Part shown: positions 20,234 through 31,108 of the stretch, one piece after another
Position numbering within the stretch: the first letter of the stretch is position 1
Layout: each line of letters begins with the position of its first letter
Assembly: GCA_001574975.1 (NCBI GenBank)
Contig: KQ965768.1
Span: 42,690 to 77,654 of the forward strand
DNA from: Gonapodya prolifera JEL478
Taxonomy: Eukaryota > Monoblepharomycota > Monoblepharidomycetes > Monoblepharidales > Gonapodyaceae
Direction of reading: 5' to 3'
DNA length: 34,965 nucleotides
Program-made: the position numbers and the translations under genes
Notes under the pieces: generated by a model
What the model saw: the letters and a program-made list of their open reading frames with translations, nothing else
Databases searched by the model: none
Told to the model about the DNA's origin: nothing

Positions 20234-22826
20234 TTAGACTTCCTCTGTAGTGTCCCGGCTGTCAACCATCTCTTCCTCGGCACATTTGCCCCATCCCTCT
20301 CGACTTCGCTCCACCATATCCCTCCTCACAAATATGGCGAGGAATCCAGCAATCCCCAGCACTCCCGCGAACACGACAAAGACCCAGTTCTCATATCGTT
20401 CCCCGATGAGGCGCCCATAGATGGCGCCAAAGATTGGCGGGCTCGCGATGCCTAGGAGGTTCTCCACGAACGAGATGAGCGAGAAGAGGCGAGCTTGGTG
20501 CGAGGCGGGGGTGGCGGAAGAAAGGAGGCCGCGGATCGAAGGAGTGAAGAGGGCAAAGGCTGGGCTATCAAGCAGAGCAGCAACTGCAAATGTTGGGACA
20601 GTGAGCCTTTCGCGGAACAACAGCAGTCAAAAAAATCCAGCAGTCAACGTACCTGCAAGAAAGACCCATCCATCCCACGCAAACGCGTACATGATCTGGC
20701 CCACCACCCAGACCCACACACCCATCCTGACGAGAATGACGTCAAGCCCTTTGACACCCTTGAACACCTTGTTCGTAAAGGGTACGAGAAGGAGGAGGAA
20801 GATGGCGCGGCAGAACGACTGTATGGAGTAGTACATGCCGTCTTCGAAGGCGCGCCAGTCGAAGCGGAGGCGGGTGTAGAGGACGAAGACTGGAGGGTGT
20901 TCGTGAATGGTTAGGAAGGTGGCGGCAATTTGTAAGCTGCAGGGGCTCACCAAACTTTGTACCCCTGGTTAGGAGAAGGCACAAGGAGAAGGAAATCATC
21001 GAAGAGAAATGTGAGGTTCAAGACACCAAGTCGTCGAGTCGAGCAACAACTCACTGGAACTTGAAGTAGTACAAAATGAGCACAATCGCCAGAATCGTCC
21101 GATCCCGATTCCGTCCTCCCAGAGCTGCGGCAGCTTTTGTTCGCCACGACGACAGTCGGGACTCGTGCTTCACTGACCGGTCGACGGACAGAGAAGAACA
21201 ACTAGAAACGTCGCTGGCACTGCTGTCCGCTCGGTCCACTTTATGACATCTGCGAGAAATTTCAGGAACGACCCAGTAGAGGAGGGCAAGGACGAGGATG
21301 TCGATCATGGCGGAGAGCCAGTAGGGTGCGAAGTTGGCGCGGTAGCCGGAGAATCCGGCAAGGAGAGACTCTGGAGAGGCAGTGGTGGCAAGGGAGCCCG
21401 CGAAGCGGACAAGAGCTCCACCGATCATTGGCTTTGAGCGGGTGAGGTGAGACGAAGTTGGAGACGCGAGCATTAACGTGAACTTACCCCCAAAGTGAAC
21501 GCTCCCATGAAAATAACTTCCATCCTGGCAATGTTCAGCGTTCGTCCGCCGGGAGGGGTGGCGTCGGCCAGAGCGGCGTAGGCGGACATGGACGCGACGG
21601 GGTATGAGCCGAGGCATCCGCTGAGAAAGATGGCACCACGGAGGTCCGCTCGTTAGTTCCCAAACCGAGAATAACGAATGGTGAAGGACCCACTTGAGGA
21701 ATGTGCCAAGGCACAGGGTCGGAAGTACGTAATAGGGAACTCCAGTACCCGCTTCGGCAGGGGTGCGGAAGGAGAGCGACAGCATCGCGAGCTTCTCGAT
21801 AAGAGAGCCCAGCACGGGGACTGAGTATGAACGGCCACGAAGACGCGTCAGTGGTGGGTCCACTTGGCACTTTGCACCTCGACGCAGGAGTGGAATGCTC
21901 ACATATCATGACGCCCTTCCTCCATCCCCGGTCGCTGAGCCAGCCGTACAGCGGGACGACGAGAGCGGTAGGGAGGTTGAAACACATGGAGAGTATGACG
22001 AGCCATCGGGAGGACTGGGAGTGGTGAGGGCCAAGAAATTTATTTGGGGTTCTAGAGCACAGCGGGGGATGGAGTACCCACGAGGGCTTGTACGGCGGTT
22101 GTGTTGCAGTGGTCTAGGGGTTGCGGGTCAGTGGAGGAGGGAGGTAGAGGCTCTGGGGATGGGTATCTGTAGAAAGCCAGAGTGGTGTGAGCCGATGAGA
22201 TCGATGGCACGAAAGACTTCTCGCTGGTCCCGTCCACGGCTTTGCTTCCACAAACACATCCGTGAGCTTCGAGAACGTCAAATGGAACGCTGAGGGTGAT
22301 GATCTCCACGCCGCAGATATGAGTCATAGATTGACATCAAGGTAACTCCTCAACGCCAACTGACTGTAGGAACCATCCTATTGCTTTCCAGTCGTAGTCC
22401 CATGTAATCCAATGATAAGTCAATAGCCCGCAACGAGAGTCCCACTCGTGTAGAGCGAGGGAATGTCCCTCGAGCCAATTGCATCCGGAGACTCACAATC
22501 CTTCGCATATGGAGCCAATTATGAGTTGGTCTCGCGCCGCATTGGTCGAAATTCTATTGAAGTTGTTTCGCCAAGACGTTTTCGAGGGGGGGGAGTGCGG
22601 GGTGCGATGAAATGGACGCGATGGTCAACATTGTGTTGCAACAGGTATCAGCGCGCCCACAAGAGGAAGCATCCACGCACCCCGCCATAAAAAAGAGAAA
22701 CAGCACTGGGGCGTATCGCAACACGACGAGTCTGAATCCCTTTGTAACGGGGTCTTCTCCATCGCACGACTCCTGAACGCGGGAAATAAGGGGCGACGTC
22801 TCGGATGGGGATTTGTCCGGTGCCAT
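20234..22826 (-). CDS. MFS transporter (SLC46/PCFT-like)
   Basis: Exons in phase on the minus strand: 22681-22826 (ATG at 22826), one starting at 22289 with an unresolved 3' end, 22078-22113, 21903-22014, 21694-21820, 21488-21620, 21055-21431, 20951-20964 (14 nt), 20653-20889 and 20234-20583. The N-terminus is acidic and cytosolic (MAPDKSPSETSPLI), with a first span APVLFLFFMAG. Conserved MFS features follow: LPTALVVPLYGWLSDRGWRK (loop 2-3 motif A with D and R), VLPTLCLGTFLNGCLGSYPV, a long charged central loop, FVLYTRLRFDW and VENLLGIASPPIFGAIYGRL. This resembles the proton-coupled folate/heme group and its fungal relatives; the substrate cannot be told. The region from 22114 to 22289 is the weak point of the model. 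Confidence 0.8.
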
Positions 22827-23437
22827 GGATGAATGGTCGCCTGGTGCCAGCCACGGCGGGTGCGGGTGGAAGTCCTCGGTGGTGGTTATGAAGAATTGGG
22901 CGATGAACTCTTGGTAATCTTCGCTTGAATTTTTGTGCCTCCGGTGATTGGTGGGTTCTTCCGATTGGCTCGCGTCGCGTCGTTCCTGCAGGGGAAATGT
23001 GACGAAATACAAAGCTAATTATTCCAGTGCAATCGTAGGAAGCGGTGCAATAGAAAAGTGCGATTGGAAGCTCCGTTCTCGGTTGCAAGGCGAGCGGCCA
23101 TCTCGCCAAGCCAGGTACGATCTGGTTCCACACCCTGAGATTTTATTGGATGCTTCACCCAAACCCAATCGTCACACCGGCGCATACGAACTCACAAACA
23201 GTGACGGCAAACTTCAGATTTTCACGAAGAAATTTAATGGATGTTGAGATTGCATGAGAATGGAAAGGCCTGAAACAAGATATGGTTTGTTCAAAACAAT
23301 GAATTGCAAAATGCATGATACAATGAGACTACAATAAGGTGGAATTTAAAAATTCCATTTGGAAACAGTCCGTAAATTCAAAGATGCCTCAGCGCGTCGG
23401 ACGTCCGCGCCAATCCGTCAAAGCTCAATCAAACTCC
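22827..23437. other. Region between the MFS start and the H2A stop
   Basis: About 610 bp upstream of the MFS gene and downstream of H2A. The H2A-proximal end carries the 90-bp element shared with the Fic-like gene (23337-23426). In-frame codons upstream of 22826 could extend the MFS N-terminus. Confidence 0.5.
23337..23426 (-). repeat. Shared histone/Fic 3' element, copy 1
   Basis: This stretch starts 11 bp past the H2A stop and reads in the direction of H2A transcription. It matches 33581-33664 along its whole length apart from one base change and a 6-nt insertion (present here). It ends in a perfect short hairpin, GGAATTTTTAAATTCC (7-bp stem, 2-nt loop). It lies in the H2A 3' UTR, so a role in 3' end formation is plausible. 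Confidence 0.85.
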
Positions 23438-24340
<903 letters not shown>

Positions 24341-24584
24341 GTTTATCGATCGATGTTGCGAATGTGAAGCGAAACGGGTTCAAAGTCTCGATAACCTTGG
24401 GTTGGCTGGCTTGGGTGGTGGCCTTGCTTTTGTACGGGTGCAGGCTGGCTTTGCGTGCCCCCGCCGGATTTCAACGCTCGAACCGTCTGCGCCACAGTCC
24501 GGTCCTTCAAATACGGGCACCCGTCCACCTGACCTCTCCATCGAATTTTTCGTGCAACCCACACCGAATCTTTGAAAGCTCAAC
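24341..24584. promoter_or_regulatory. Bidirectional H2A/H2B promoter region
   Basis: The 244 bp between the two divergent ATGs must carry both promoters, the usual arrangement for coordinated S-phase expression of H2A and H2B. I see no clear TATA or CCAAT element, and no metazoan-type octamer. Confidence 0.8.
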
Positions 24585-25474
24585 ATGCCTCCCAAGAAAG
24601 CCGCAGAGACCGCTGAGAAGGCCCCCCCAGCCGAGAAGGGTGAGTTGAGTCGATGTTGTGGGATGCGAGTGATGCAGAGCGGACTCGTGGAGGCGGCGAT
24701 GGACGGCGACGAAGAGCGAGAAGGATCGGACATGGAGAAGGCTCGATCCGATGGATTTCTGCGGTTTCCCTTGACTGATGCTGATGACTTCCTCTCGTCG
24801 CGTTACCTTTCCCCTCACACAATCTCGATTCAACCAGCCCCCGCCAAGAAGCCCGCCGGAAAGGGTGAGTTTCTCATTCTATTTACCGTAAACGTTGCAA
24901 CTACTGACAGTTCCCTGTCTCAACGTGCAGCCCCTGCCAAAAAGGCCACCGGAGGTGACAAGAAGGGCAAGAAGAAGTCGAGAAAGGAGACCTACTCGTC
25001 CTACATCTACAAGGTGTTGAAGCAGGGTGAGTCGAAGCTACTTCGTCTTGAGGTCGATAGAGAATCGAACTGATTGGCATTCGTTCTGCTTCCTCGCATT
25101 TCTTCGCGTCTCTTCACCCAACCTCCAGTCCACCCCGACACCGGTATCTCGAACAAGGCCATGTCCATTCTCAACTCGTTCGTGAACGACATCTTCGAGC
25201 GTGCTGCCACCGAGGCCTCTCGTCTTGGTGAGTCTCTTCCTCCTTCAGTGTCTGATGTCGAAGCAACGTTACTCATTGGTACCTCTCCCTCTCAACACAC
25301 TCCTCGCACTCTACCACTTCACTCCCAACCTACCCAGCCTCGTACAACAAGCGCTCCACCATCTCGTCCCGCGAGGTCCAGACCGCTATCCGTCTGATCC
25401 TCCCCGGAGAGCTCGCCAAGCACGCCGTGTCTGAGGGCACCAAGGCCGTGACCAAGTTCACCAGCTCCAAGTAA
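24585..25474 (+). CDS. H2B: Histone H2B
   Basis: Five exons in phase: 24585-24639, 24838-24864 (27 nt), 24931-25026, 25129-25227 and 25338-25474 (TAA), 137 aa. The Lys/Ala/Pro-rich tail [18 protein letters not shown], with APAKK repeats, is followed by the histone fold: [80 protein letters not shown] and [14 protein letters not shown]. The last segment contains the conserved C-terminal ubiquitination lysine region. All introns but the first follow the same phase (one base after a codon). It is divergently paired with H2A, its dimer partner. Length and core match fungal H2B throughout. Confidence 0.97.
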
Positions 25475-26339
25475 ACAGCTCGCGTCCGGAACGAGGCGCA
25501 GTTGTTGAAGGGGTGATGCCGCACTAGCGCAGTCGGCAGAAGGAAATCCATTGGTTTTTATAAAAACCACCTCTATTGCTAGTCTTGTACATTTCTCAAT
25601 TCAAATTGTTTTTTGAATCTGTATCTGGTCTCGAATTAGTACCATGCTTCTTTGTCCCGAGTTCATTTGTATTGGTTCGACTCCATTGATACTCTTTGCG
25701 ATTGAGCTCATATGGCCACCTTCGGTCTGCGTTTCGATTTCGTAAGACTGACGAACAGGTTGGGCCAGGTCATTGAGTTGCACATCACATCATTCAATCC
25801 GAATCAACCGATCCAACACAAACTCAGAATCCATCGCGATGGCACAGAAGGGTGAAGATTACACGAAGGAAGGTGGCGTGGTGAAAGACGATAGGTGAGA
25901 GCGAGTGATGGACGAGGTGGCTTTTGGACGTTGGCTTGCCTTCGGAAGAGCTCTTCGCTTGCCTTGGGAGCTTTGACTCTAATAATCATACTAATGTTTG
26001 ACCGCTGCTACCTCCGAACGTTCTTCGTCGCTCCTTCATGATTGTGGACGTCGTCGCCGCAAACGCACCCGTCATTTTTCCCGCACATCGCGTTTTTGTT
26101 CCGTGACTGAAGCTACATTCTGAACGAGGAGGAAGGGGGAGAGGAATACACTCCAGGTGAGCGGAAGCGCAGAAGCTCTCCGAAGTTGGGAACTTGAGCG
26201 CTGAGTCAACCCACCCCACCATTTCACCGTCACTGCAACGCAAGACCAAGACTCGGACGAGGTAAGCAAAAACGCCACAAAGATGCATATGAACTATTGT
26301 AAATGGGTAAACGCTTCGTGGCAGACCCGCGCTTCGACC
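25475..26339. other. Intergenic region
   Basis: About 865 bp between the H2B stop and the next ATG. A 217-codon antisense open frame spans 25986-26639 (-) but overlaps the better-supported plus-strand gene and shows no domain. I see no RNA gene; a B-box-like GGTTCGACTCC at 25675 has no matching tRNA fold. Confidence 0.5.
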
Positions 26340-26912
26340 ATGGCATCGACCCGCGCAGAGCCGCCCGAGCTCAGAGAGTCGAGCAAGACGGCGCCGGGAA
26401 CTTTCGCGGAGGATGAGTCTCCAGAAAGCGAGGACAAGGTGCGAAAAATCGCGCGTTACGTTTGGTGGTACAATGGTGAAACTGACATCACTCAACCTCA
26501 CACGGACAGATTCTCGGAAAGAACGACGGAAGAGAGGCGTCTCGGTGGGTCCCAAAATGTCACCATTCCATTCATACAAAGATTTACGGACGAGCATTTG
26601 GGTTTTAGCCGTGTCGAAGCGCTGGTCGCGGCAAGCCACCGAAAGGGTCGCACGGAGGAGGAGAAAAGGAAATCAGCGGAGAAAGCAAGCGAGTTGTACG
26701 AGGAGGTAAGTTTGCGCGAGAATTTTGTCCTGTCGACGTTGTGTTAAAGCGTCGTTCGAAACCTCCAATAGGAAACTGGGTACCCTCTCGAGATCAACAA
26801 GAAAGGAGAAGTGGTGCGTAACTGCGTACATGAGTCTACGCTTGGAGGACACTTGCCTGACATCCGAATGAATCGCCTTTTTAAGGTCACGGGACCGCCG
26901 GATATGAAGTGA
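26340..26912 (+). CDS. Small charged protein of unknown function
   Basis: Two exons in phase: 26340-26705 and 26772-26912 (TGA), 168 aa. The N-terminal half is acidic (TFAEDESPESEDK). The centre reads IPFIQRFTDEHLGFSRVEAL, followed by a charged helix (RKGRTEEEKRKSAEKASELY) likely to be a coiled coil or long single helix. The second exon gives TGYPLEINKKGEVV and ends GPPDMK. I do not recognise the family. An internal segment at 26439-26509 has a good donor, a CTGAC branch point and a CAG acceptor but is 71 nt long. Splicing it out would break the frame, so I keep it as exon with some doubt. The stop lies 30 bp before the N that opens the inverted-repeat block. Confidence 0.5.
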
Positions 26913-26942
26913 AAGAGATTGGTGGTCTCCGAACACAGTTTC

Positions 26943-26943
26943 N
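26943..26943. other. Single N at left edge of inverted-repeat block
   Basis: One ambiguous base directly abuts the left inverted-repeat arm. A second N at 28960 abuts the right arm. They look like assembly join marks. Confidence 0.9.
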
Positions 26944-27366
26944 AAGAATGGCGAAGGGGCTCAACAAAGGAAAATTTAGCGTTACGCTTTCTTTTGCCCA
27001 AATTTGAAAATATACCGACGGTGGCAACTTTATTGAGCCGATTAATTTCGAATGGTGAACTTGATAAGCGGTCAACACACAACCTCAGTGTTTGCATGAT
27101 ACCCCATCACGTGACTCAGATATGTAAACGCATCGTACATTACATAATTAAGAGCTTAAAACTTTGCCAACACGTTGATTTTGCCAATCGAACGCTCCTC
27201 GCCAAGCGTTGCTCCAGGTTTTCTTCCCCACCTTCCAGTGGCGATACCAACCAACTCAATCTGGGCACAGTGGAAGTTAGGGTAGCAGCGATGAGGGTTT
27301 GAGATTACGAACGAAAATGATGTCAGAACTGCACCTTCCGTTCCTCGGACATTCCGCCGCAGTACG
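26944..27366 (+). repeat. Left arm of 423-bp inverted repeat
   Basis: This arm appears to be the exact reverse complement of 28537-28959; the translated frames across both arms are identical. Its inner end (27323-27366) is a copy of the last 44 bp of the NUDIX coding sequence, in the opposite direction. Its outer end stops at the N. I see no transposase or target-site duplication. Confidence 0.9.
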
Positions 27367-27446
27367 CTTCATACGGTGAAGGGCACGGGGTTGTTGTTAC
27401 TGTAACCTTGGATTCTATTCACAACCGAGGAACCATTGGAATAGAA

Positions 27447-28580
27447 ATGTCGCCACTACCGGCTCCTCCATCTCTGAGCTCCCTTTCCGCGTCCGCCCGA
27501 GTGCTCGTGGAACGCATCGCGGCCTTCCAACAGTGGCCGGACCCGTGGGATGCTGATCCGTCCAAGTACCGCGCCGCCGTGCTCCTTCCGCTGATTCCAT
27601 CCGAGGATGGTGCGGATCTGGAGATCATTCTCACTGTGCGGCAGACAAAGATGCGCAGAAACGCAGGAGAAGTCGCTGCGCCCGGCGGTGAGTGTCGCGG
27701 ATGGCTGGAGGTTTGCTTCCGAGTGCCGATCGCTGAAGTTCCCCCCGTCCTTCGCGTATCTGGACACGAAAGGGCGCTTCGACTCCGCACACGACAAGTC
27801 ACTTGTCGATACAGCGCTGCGGGAAGCCTACGAGGAAATCGGCATCGAACCGTCTTCCGTGCATGTCTTGACAACTCTGCCTACTTTTGTGTCTCGGGGG
27901 GTGTCGAAAGGAGGACCAGTCAACCTCATCATGACGCCCGTCGTTGGACTGATTGATAGGGCGTGGTGGGACAGGAGATTGTTGAAGTTGAATGACGATG
28001 AGGTCTCCGCTGTGTTTTGCTGGCCATTGGCGGACTTTCTCAAGGTGATTTTTCTGTCTTCCTGTCATTGACTTTCTGACTTGATAAAACTTGTCATGAT
28101 TCCGAACACAAGACAAACAATCACGCTGCCATAATCTACTTATGGCCCGAGAACCCACGGATCGTCGCAATCACCCACACGTTTGCCACACGGCATCTTC
28201 AGAACAAGACCAGGTCTCGCGTTCTGTACACTGCAGGGCCTGGAAAACCCCCCTCGACATCCACCGAGCTGCCTTCTGCGACATTCAAACTCTCCCCAAT
28301 CATTGGTGTCACCACCAACATCTGCGTCGTTGCCGCGGAACTTGCCCACGCTCGCGAAGGGGAATTCAGACCGCTCTTTGATCGCATTGTTGCGGATCAA
28401 AAGCGCGCTCCAGGTGGTCCTCCACCTCCGTTGACAAAAGAACAAGAGGAGTTGAACGCGAGCGGTGCAACGCAACCGTTTCCTTTCCGAAGGCAAGAAG
28501 AGCTCGCGGGGTTACGGGAACGGTACGCTGGGGGGCCGTACTGCGGCGGAATGTCCGAGGAACGGAAGGTGCAGTTCTGA
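27447..28580 (+). CDS. NUDIX hydrolase (CoA diphosphatase-like)
   Basis: Three exons in phase: 27447-27687, 27773-28044 and 28113-28580 (TGA), 326 aa. An in-frame ATG at 27408 would add 13 residues. The order of motifs fits the peroxisomal coenzyme A diphosphatase group (yeast Pcd1, NUDT7/8): YRAAVLLPLI strand, RQTKMRRNAGEVAAPGG, then TALREAYEEIGIEPSSV with the NUDIX catalytic core REAYEEIG at about residues 97-104. VNLIMTPVVGLID and EVSAVFCWPLADFL follow. These enzymes hydrolyse CoA or related nucleotide diphosphates using Mg2+ held by the core glutamates. The C-terminus (SPIIGVTTNICVVAAELAHA, then a charged tail) is longer than usual. No clear C-terminal SKL-type peroxisomal signal is present; it ends ERKVQF. 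The last 44 bp of coding sequence lie in the right inverted-repeat arm. Confidence 0.88.
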
Positions 28581-28959
28581 CATCATTTTCGTTCGTAATC
28601 TCAAACCCTCATCGCTGCTACCCTAACTTCCACTGTGCCCAGATTGAGTTGGTTGGTATCGCCACTGGAAGGTGGGGAAGAAAACCTGGAGCAACGCTTG
28701 GCGAGGAGCGTTCGATTGGCAAAATCAACGTGTTGGCAAAGTTTTAAGCTCTTAATTATGTAATGTACGATGCGTTTACATATCTGAGTCACGTGATGGG
28801 GTATCATGCAAACACTGAGGTTGTGTGTTGACCGCTTATCAAGTTCACCATTCGAAATTAATCGGCTCAATAAAGTTGCCACCGTCGGTATATTTTCAAA
28901 TTTGGGCAAAAGAAAGCGTAACGCTAAATTTTCCTTTGTTGAGCCCCTTCGCCATTCTT
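28537..28959 (-). repeat. Right arm of 423-bp inverted repeat
   Basis: Reverse complement of 26944-27366. It begins inside the NUDIX 3' coding end and runs to the base before the N at 28960. Either a true inverted duplication or a fold-back assembly artefact. Confidence 0.9.
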
Positions 28960-28960
28960 N
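28960..28960. other. Single N at right edge of inverted-repeat block
   Basis: One ambiguous base exactly abutting the right arm, mirroring the N at 26943. The 2,016-bp block between the two Ns may have been placed as a separate contig. Confidence 0.9.
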
Positions 28961-29102
28961 GCCGATCTCTTCACCCAGCCTGAAGGCTCGTTGCTACGAG
29001 TCCTCCGGTCGTCTCCCCAAATGTAGTAGGGTTACTACGGGAGTTAGTCGTTAGGGTAAGATTAGTTTTGAGTATGGAATAGCTCTGTTGTTCGTCTAGT
29101 AC

Positions 29103-30122
29103 ATGTGCTATATATTGACCGGTTCCGAGGGCTACTGTGGTCACGACGCCTACCGGCGCCCACAACGCCAATCCCTTCGGACCACTCCCTGGCGGACTGT
29201 AGTAGTTCCGCCACAGCAGCAACCCTTACCAACATTCCACATAGGCTCCCATACCCCAATTCCCCCGGAAGCACACCACCACAACGCAAACGCAGCACCA
29301 AGTGTTCATCAGCGCCGCGCTCAGCCAATTGCCACAGCCCAATATATGTACCCCATTCCACCTCTACCGACGCACCAGTCGTACTCAGAAATGCTTTTCA
29401 CGAGATCAATTACACTCTGTTGTGTTGACGTCAAGTGCATCACTGCTGACCCACGCAATTGGCGCGTGATGTACAAGGTGAAATCCGTTTCAGCGACGGA
29501 GGAAGCGCAGAATGAGAATGAGTTTTGGATTGCAAGAGGAGGCGTTTTTGATTTCATGCAGAGACACCAGTGAGTACCATACATTAACCATGCACCGTAA
29601 TCAATCCTCTTTAAATTCACCGAACTCCACAGTTGCGGGTTTAACAATCTCTCTCATCTCGTCATGTCGCCACATTCATCAGTTCAGGCATCGACGTGGC
29701 CGGCATCAATACTGAATCGCGCATTTCCTCGACTTCTCGACAGGACGTCGTGTCAAAATGCCATGAATGGTCTGGATGCCTCTGATGGTGGACACCAAAC
29801 AGTGCAGCGCACTGACGACAAGAAACACTTCTTGATTTCCTTTGCCGCAGAAGGCTGCAATCTTGCAATCATTGTCATGGATCAATTGCCCAGGGTAGAG
29901 CGCATTCTTCCAAACTCCAGTATGCAACACTCAACAATGTCTGCGACAAGACCCGTGGACCCAATATTTGCGGCATCATTTTTGGATCGCCTCGGGTACC
30001 ATGTGAGCTCAGACCACTTACAGTCCCAGGACCATGAATGGTTTGGCGCTGTGCATTCGTTGGATTGCACAGTACGATGGCTTCTTTGTTGCCAAGATTC
30101 ACCATCTGCTAATGAACAATAA
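29103..30122 (+). CDS. Unknown protein with Pro/His/Gln-rich N-terminus
   Basis: Two exons in phase: 29103-29569 and 29633-30122 (TAA), 319 aa if the first ATG is used. Residues up to about 95 are low-complexity (PPQQQPLPTFHIGSHTPIPP style). After that the sequence looks folded: SITLCCVDVKCITADPRNWR, then VMYKVKSVSATEEAQNENEF, and a second-exon part with Cys, His and Trp spread through it (HFLISFAAEGCNLAIIVMDQ; LDCTVRWLLCC). I do not recognise a family. It sits 236 bp upstream of the caspase-like gene on the same strand, so the two could be functionally linked. The start codon is uncertain, and an in-frame ATG at 29391 would remove the low-complexity part. Confidence 0.55.
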
Positions 30123-30358
30123 TGAGTATTGGTGCTGTGTTCAATCGAGACGACCATTTTACCTCAAGTGATGGAATGGATGAAAAGCAGTGCCATATAT
30201 TACACGAGGGCAACTTTGTTCCAGATCATCGAACGCTCTTGGCGTTGAAAAGAGATAAAGCCATTAATTAAAGAAGTTTGCAAGCTCCGAAACCATCTCT
30301 GACTGTTTAACCGTACTAAAATTAATAGTCAAGTTTTACCGTTCAGTCAAAAATACTG

Positions 30359-31066
30359 ATGTCAACTGCGATCCCCTCACTAGTGCTCGTAGCACCAGGA
30401 GGCAGATACACGGAAGACATCGGAAAGAAGGACGGAGAAGCTTTCGTGAAGCATTGGCCAGGTGGGGGCTTGATAGAGTCCCCTCAGCTGCAAACAGAAC
30501 CGAGCCAACGGTTTTTAATAGGCGCAATGACACACATTGTCTATACGGCAGAACATGCGCAGCGTCACGTTGAAGACTTTTTGCGAAGAGAAGATTCCCG
30601 TGCCGTGCACGACCTTGACGCCTCAATTGTTCTCAACATTGGTTACACCGGGCATGGAAGTAACGACATGACATCTTCCATCATACCAAGCACAGAATAC
30701 AGACTACCTTCTGTTGTGACAAATTTTAGAGGCGGAGAAGGGTGGTCATTCAGTGATGGATCCAGATTTCCCTTCAATGCTATCGCAAATGCACTCTTTC
30801 AAACACGGTCGAGTATTGAATTGCATATTTTTGTTGAAGCATGCTACTCATTCCAGTGGGAGGACAAGGTATACATAAACCTAATCCAATGTTTTTGTCT
30901 GACAGTTGACTGTTTCACGTTTAAGGTGGACAAATTCAACAAATCAAGTACCCGGCTTCATATCCGTCTCTTTGTCACTACATCATTTGGCGCATCACCT
31001 CTGTCTTACTTTGACAAAAACGGAAGTTTTCGTCTTCATGAATGGAATTGGATCCTTCAAAGATAA
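30359..31066 (+). CDS. Caspase-like (metacaspase/orthocaspase-fold) cysteine protease
   Basis: The ATG at 30359 opens a frame to TAA at 31064-31066 (235 aa unspliced). A 57-nt intron at 30869-30925, with donor GTATAC and a CTGAC branch, can be removed without changing frame (216 aa). The layout follows clan CD: a first strand SLVLVAPGG, then IVLNIGYTGHGSND with His99 in the GHG motif, and SSIELHIFVEACYSFQW with Cys162 in an EACYS context equivalent to DACHS. The 63-residue spacing of His and Cys suits a p20-like domain. After the intron comes RLFVTTSFGASPLSYFD, like the post-Cys strand in which caspase-fold proteins recognise misuse of surface loops. I infer protease activity; the substrate is unknown. 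It is short, with no prodomain, and lies directly before the coiled-coil gene in the same frame. Confidence 0.62.
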   Translation: MSTAIPSLVLVAPGGRYTEDIGKKDGEAFVKHWPGGGLIESPQLQTEPSQRFLIGAMTHIVYTAEHAQRHVEDFLRREDSRAVHDLDASIVLNIGYTGHGSNDMTSSIIPSTEYRLPSVVTNFRGGEGWSFSDGSRFPFNAIANALFQTRSSIELHIFVEACYSFQWEDKVYINLIQCFCLTVDCFTFKVDKFNKSSTRLHIRLFVTTSFGASPLSYFDKNGSFRLHEWNWILQR

Positions 31067-31108
31067 ATCCAGCTACGAAGATTTTTATGTTCCCGGTCTT
31101 CAAATATA

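Noticed and set aside
24425-24525. tRNA-like A box (TGGCGCAGACGG) on the minus strand in the H2A/H2B promoter region
   Set aside because: No matching anticodon arm, T arm or 3' acceptor stem follows at tRNA distances.
25674-25690. tRNA B-box-like GGTTCGACTCC
   Set aside because: No A box or cloverleaf upstream; flanking sequence is AT-rich intergenic.
25986-26639. 217-codon open frame on the minus strand
   Set aside because: No domain; it overlaps the plus-strand gene at 26340, which has coherent splice phases and composition.
29000-29070. TTAGGG-like telomere motif near the second N
   Set aside because: Only isolated single occurrences (also one in each inverted-repeat arm), not a tandem telomeric array.
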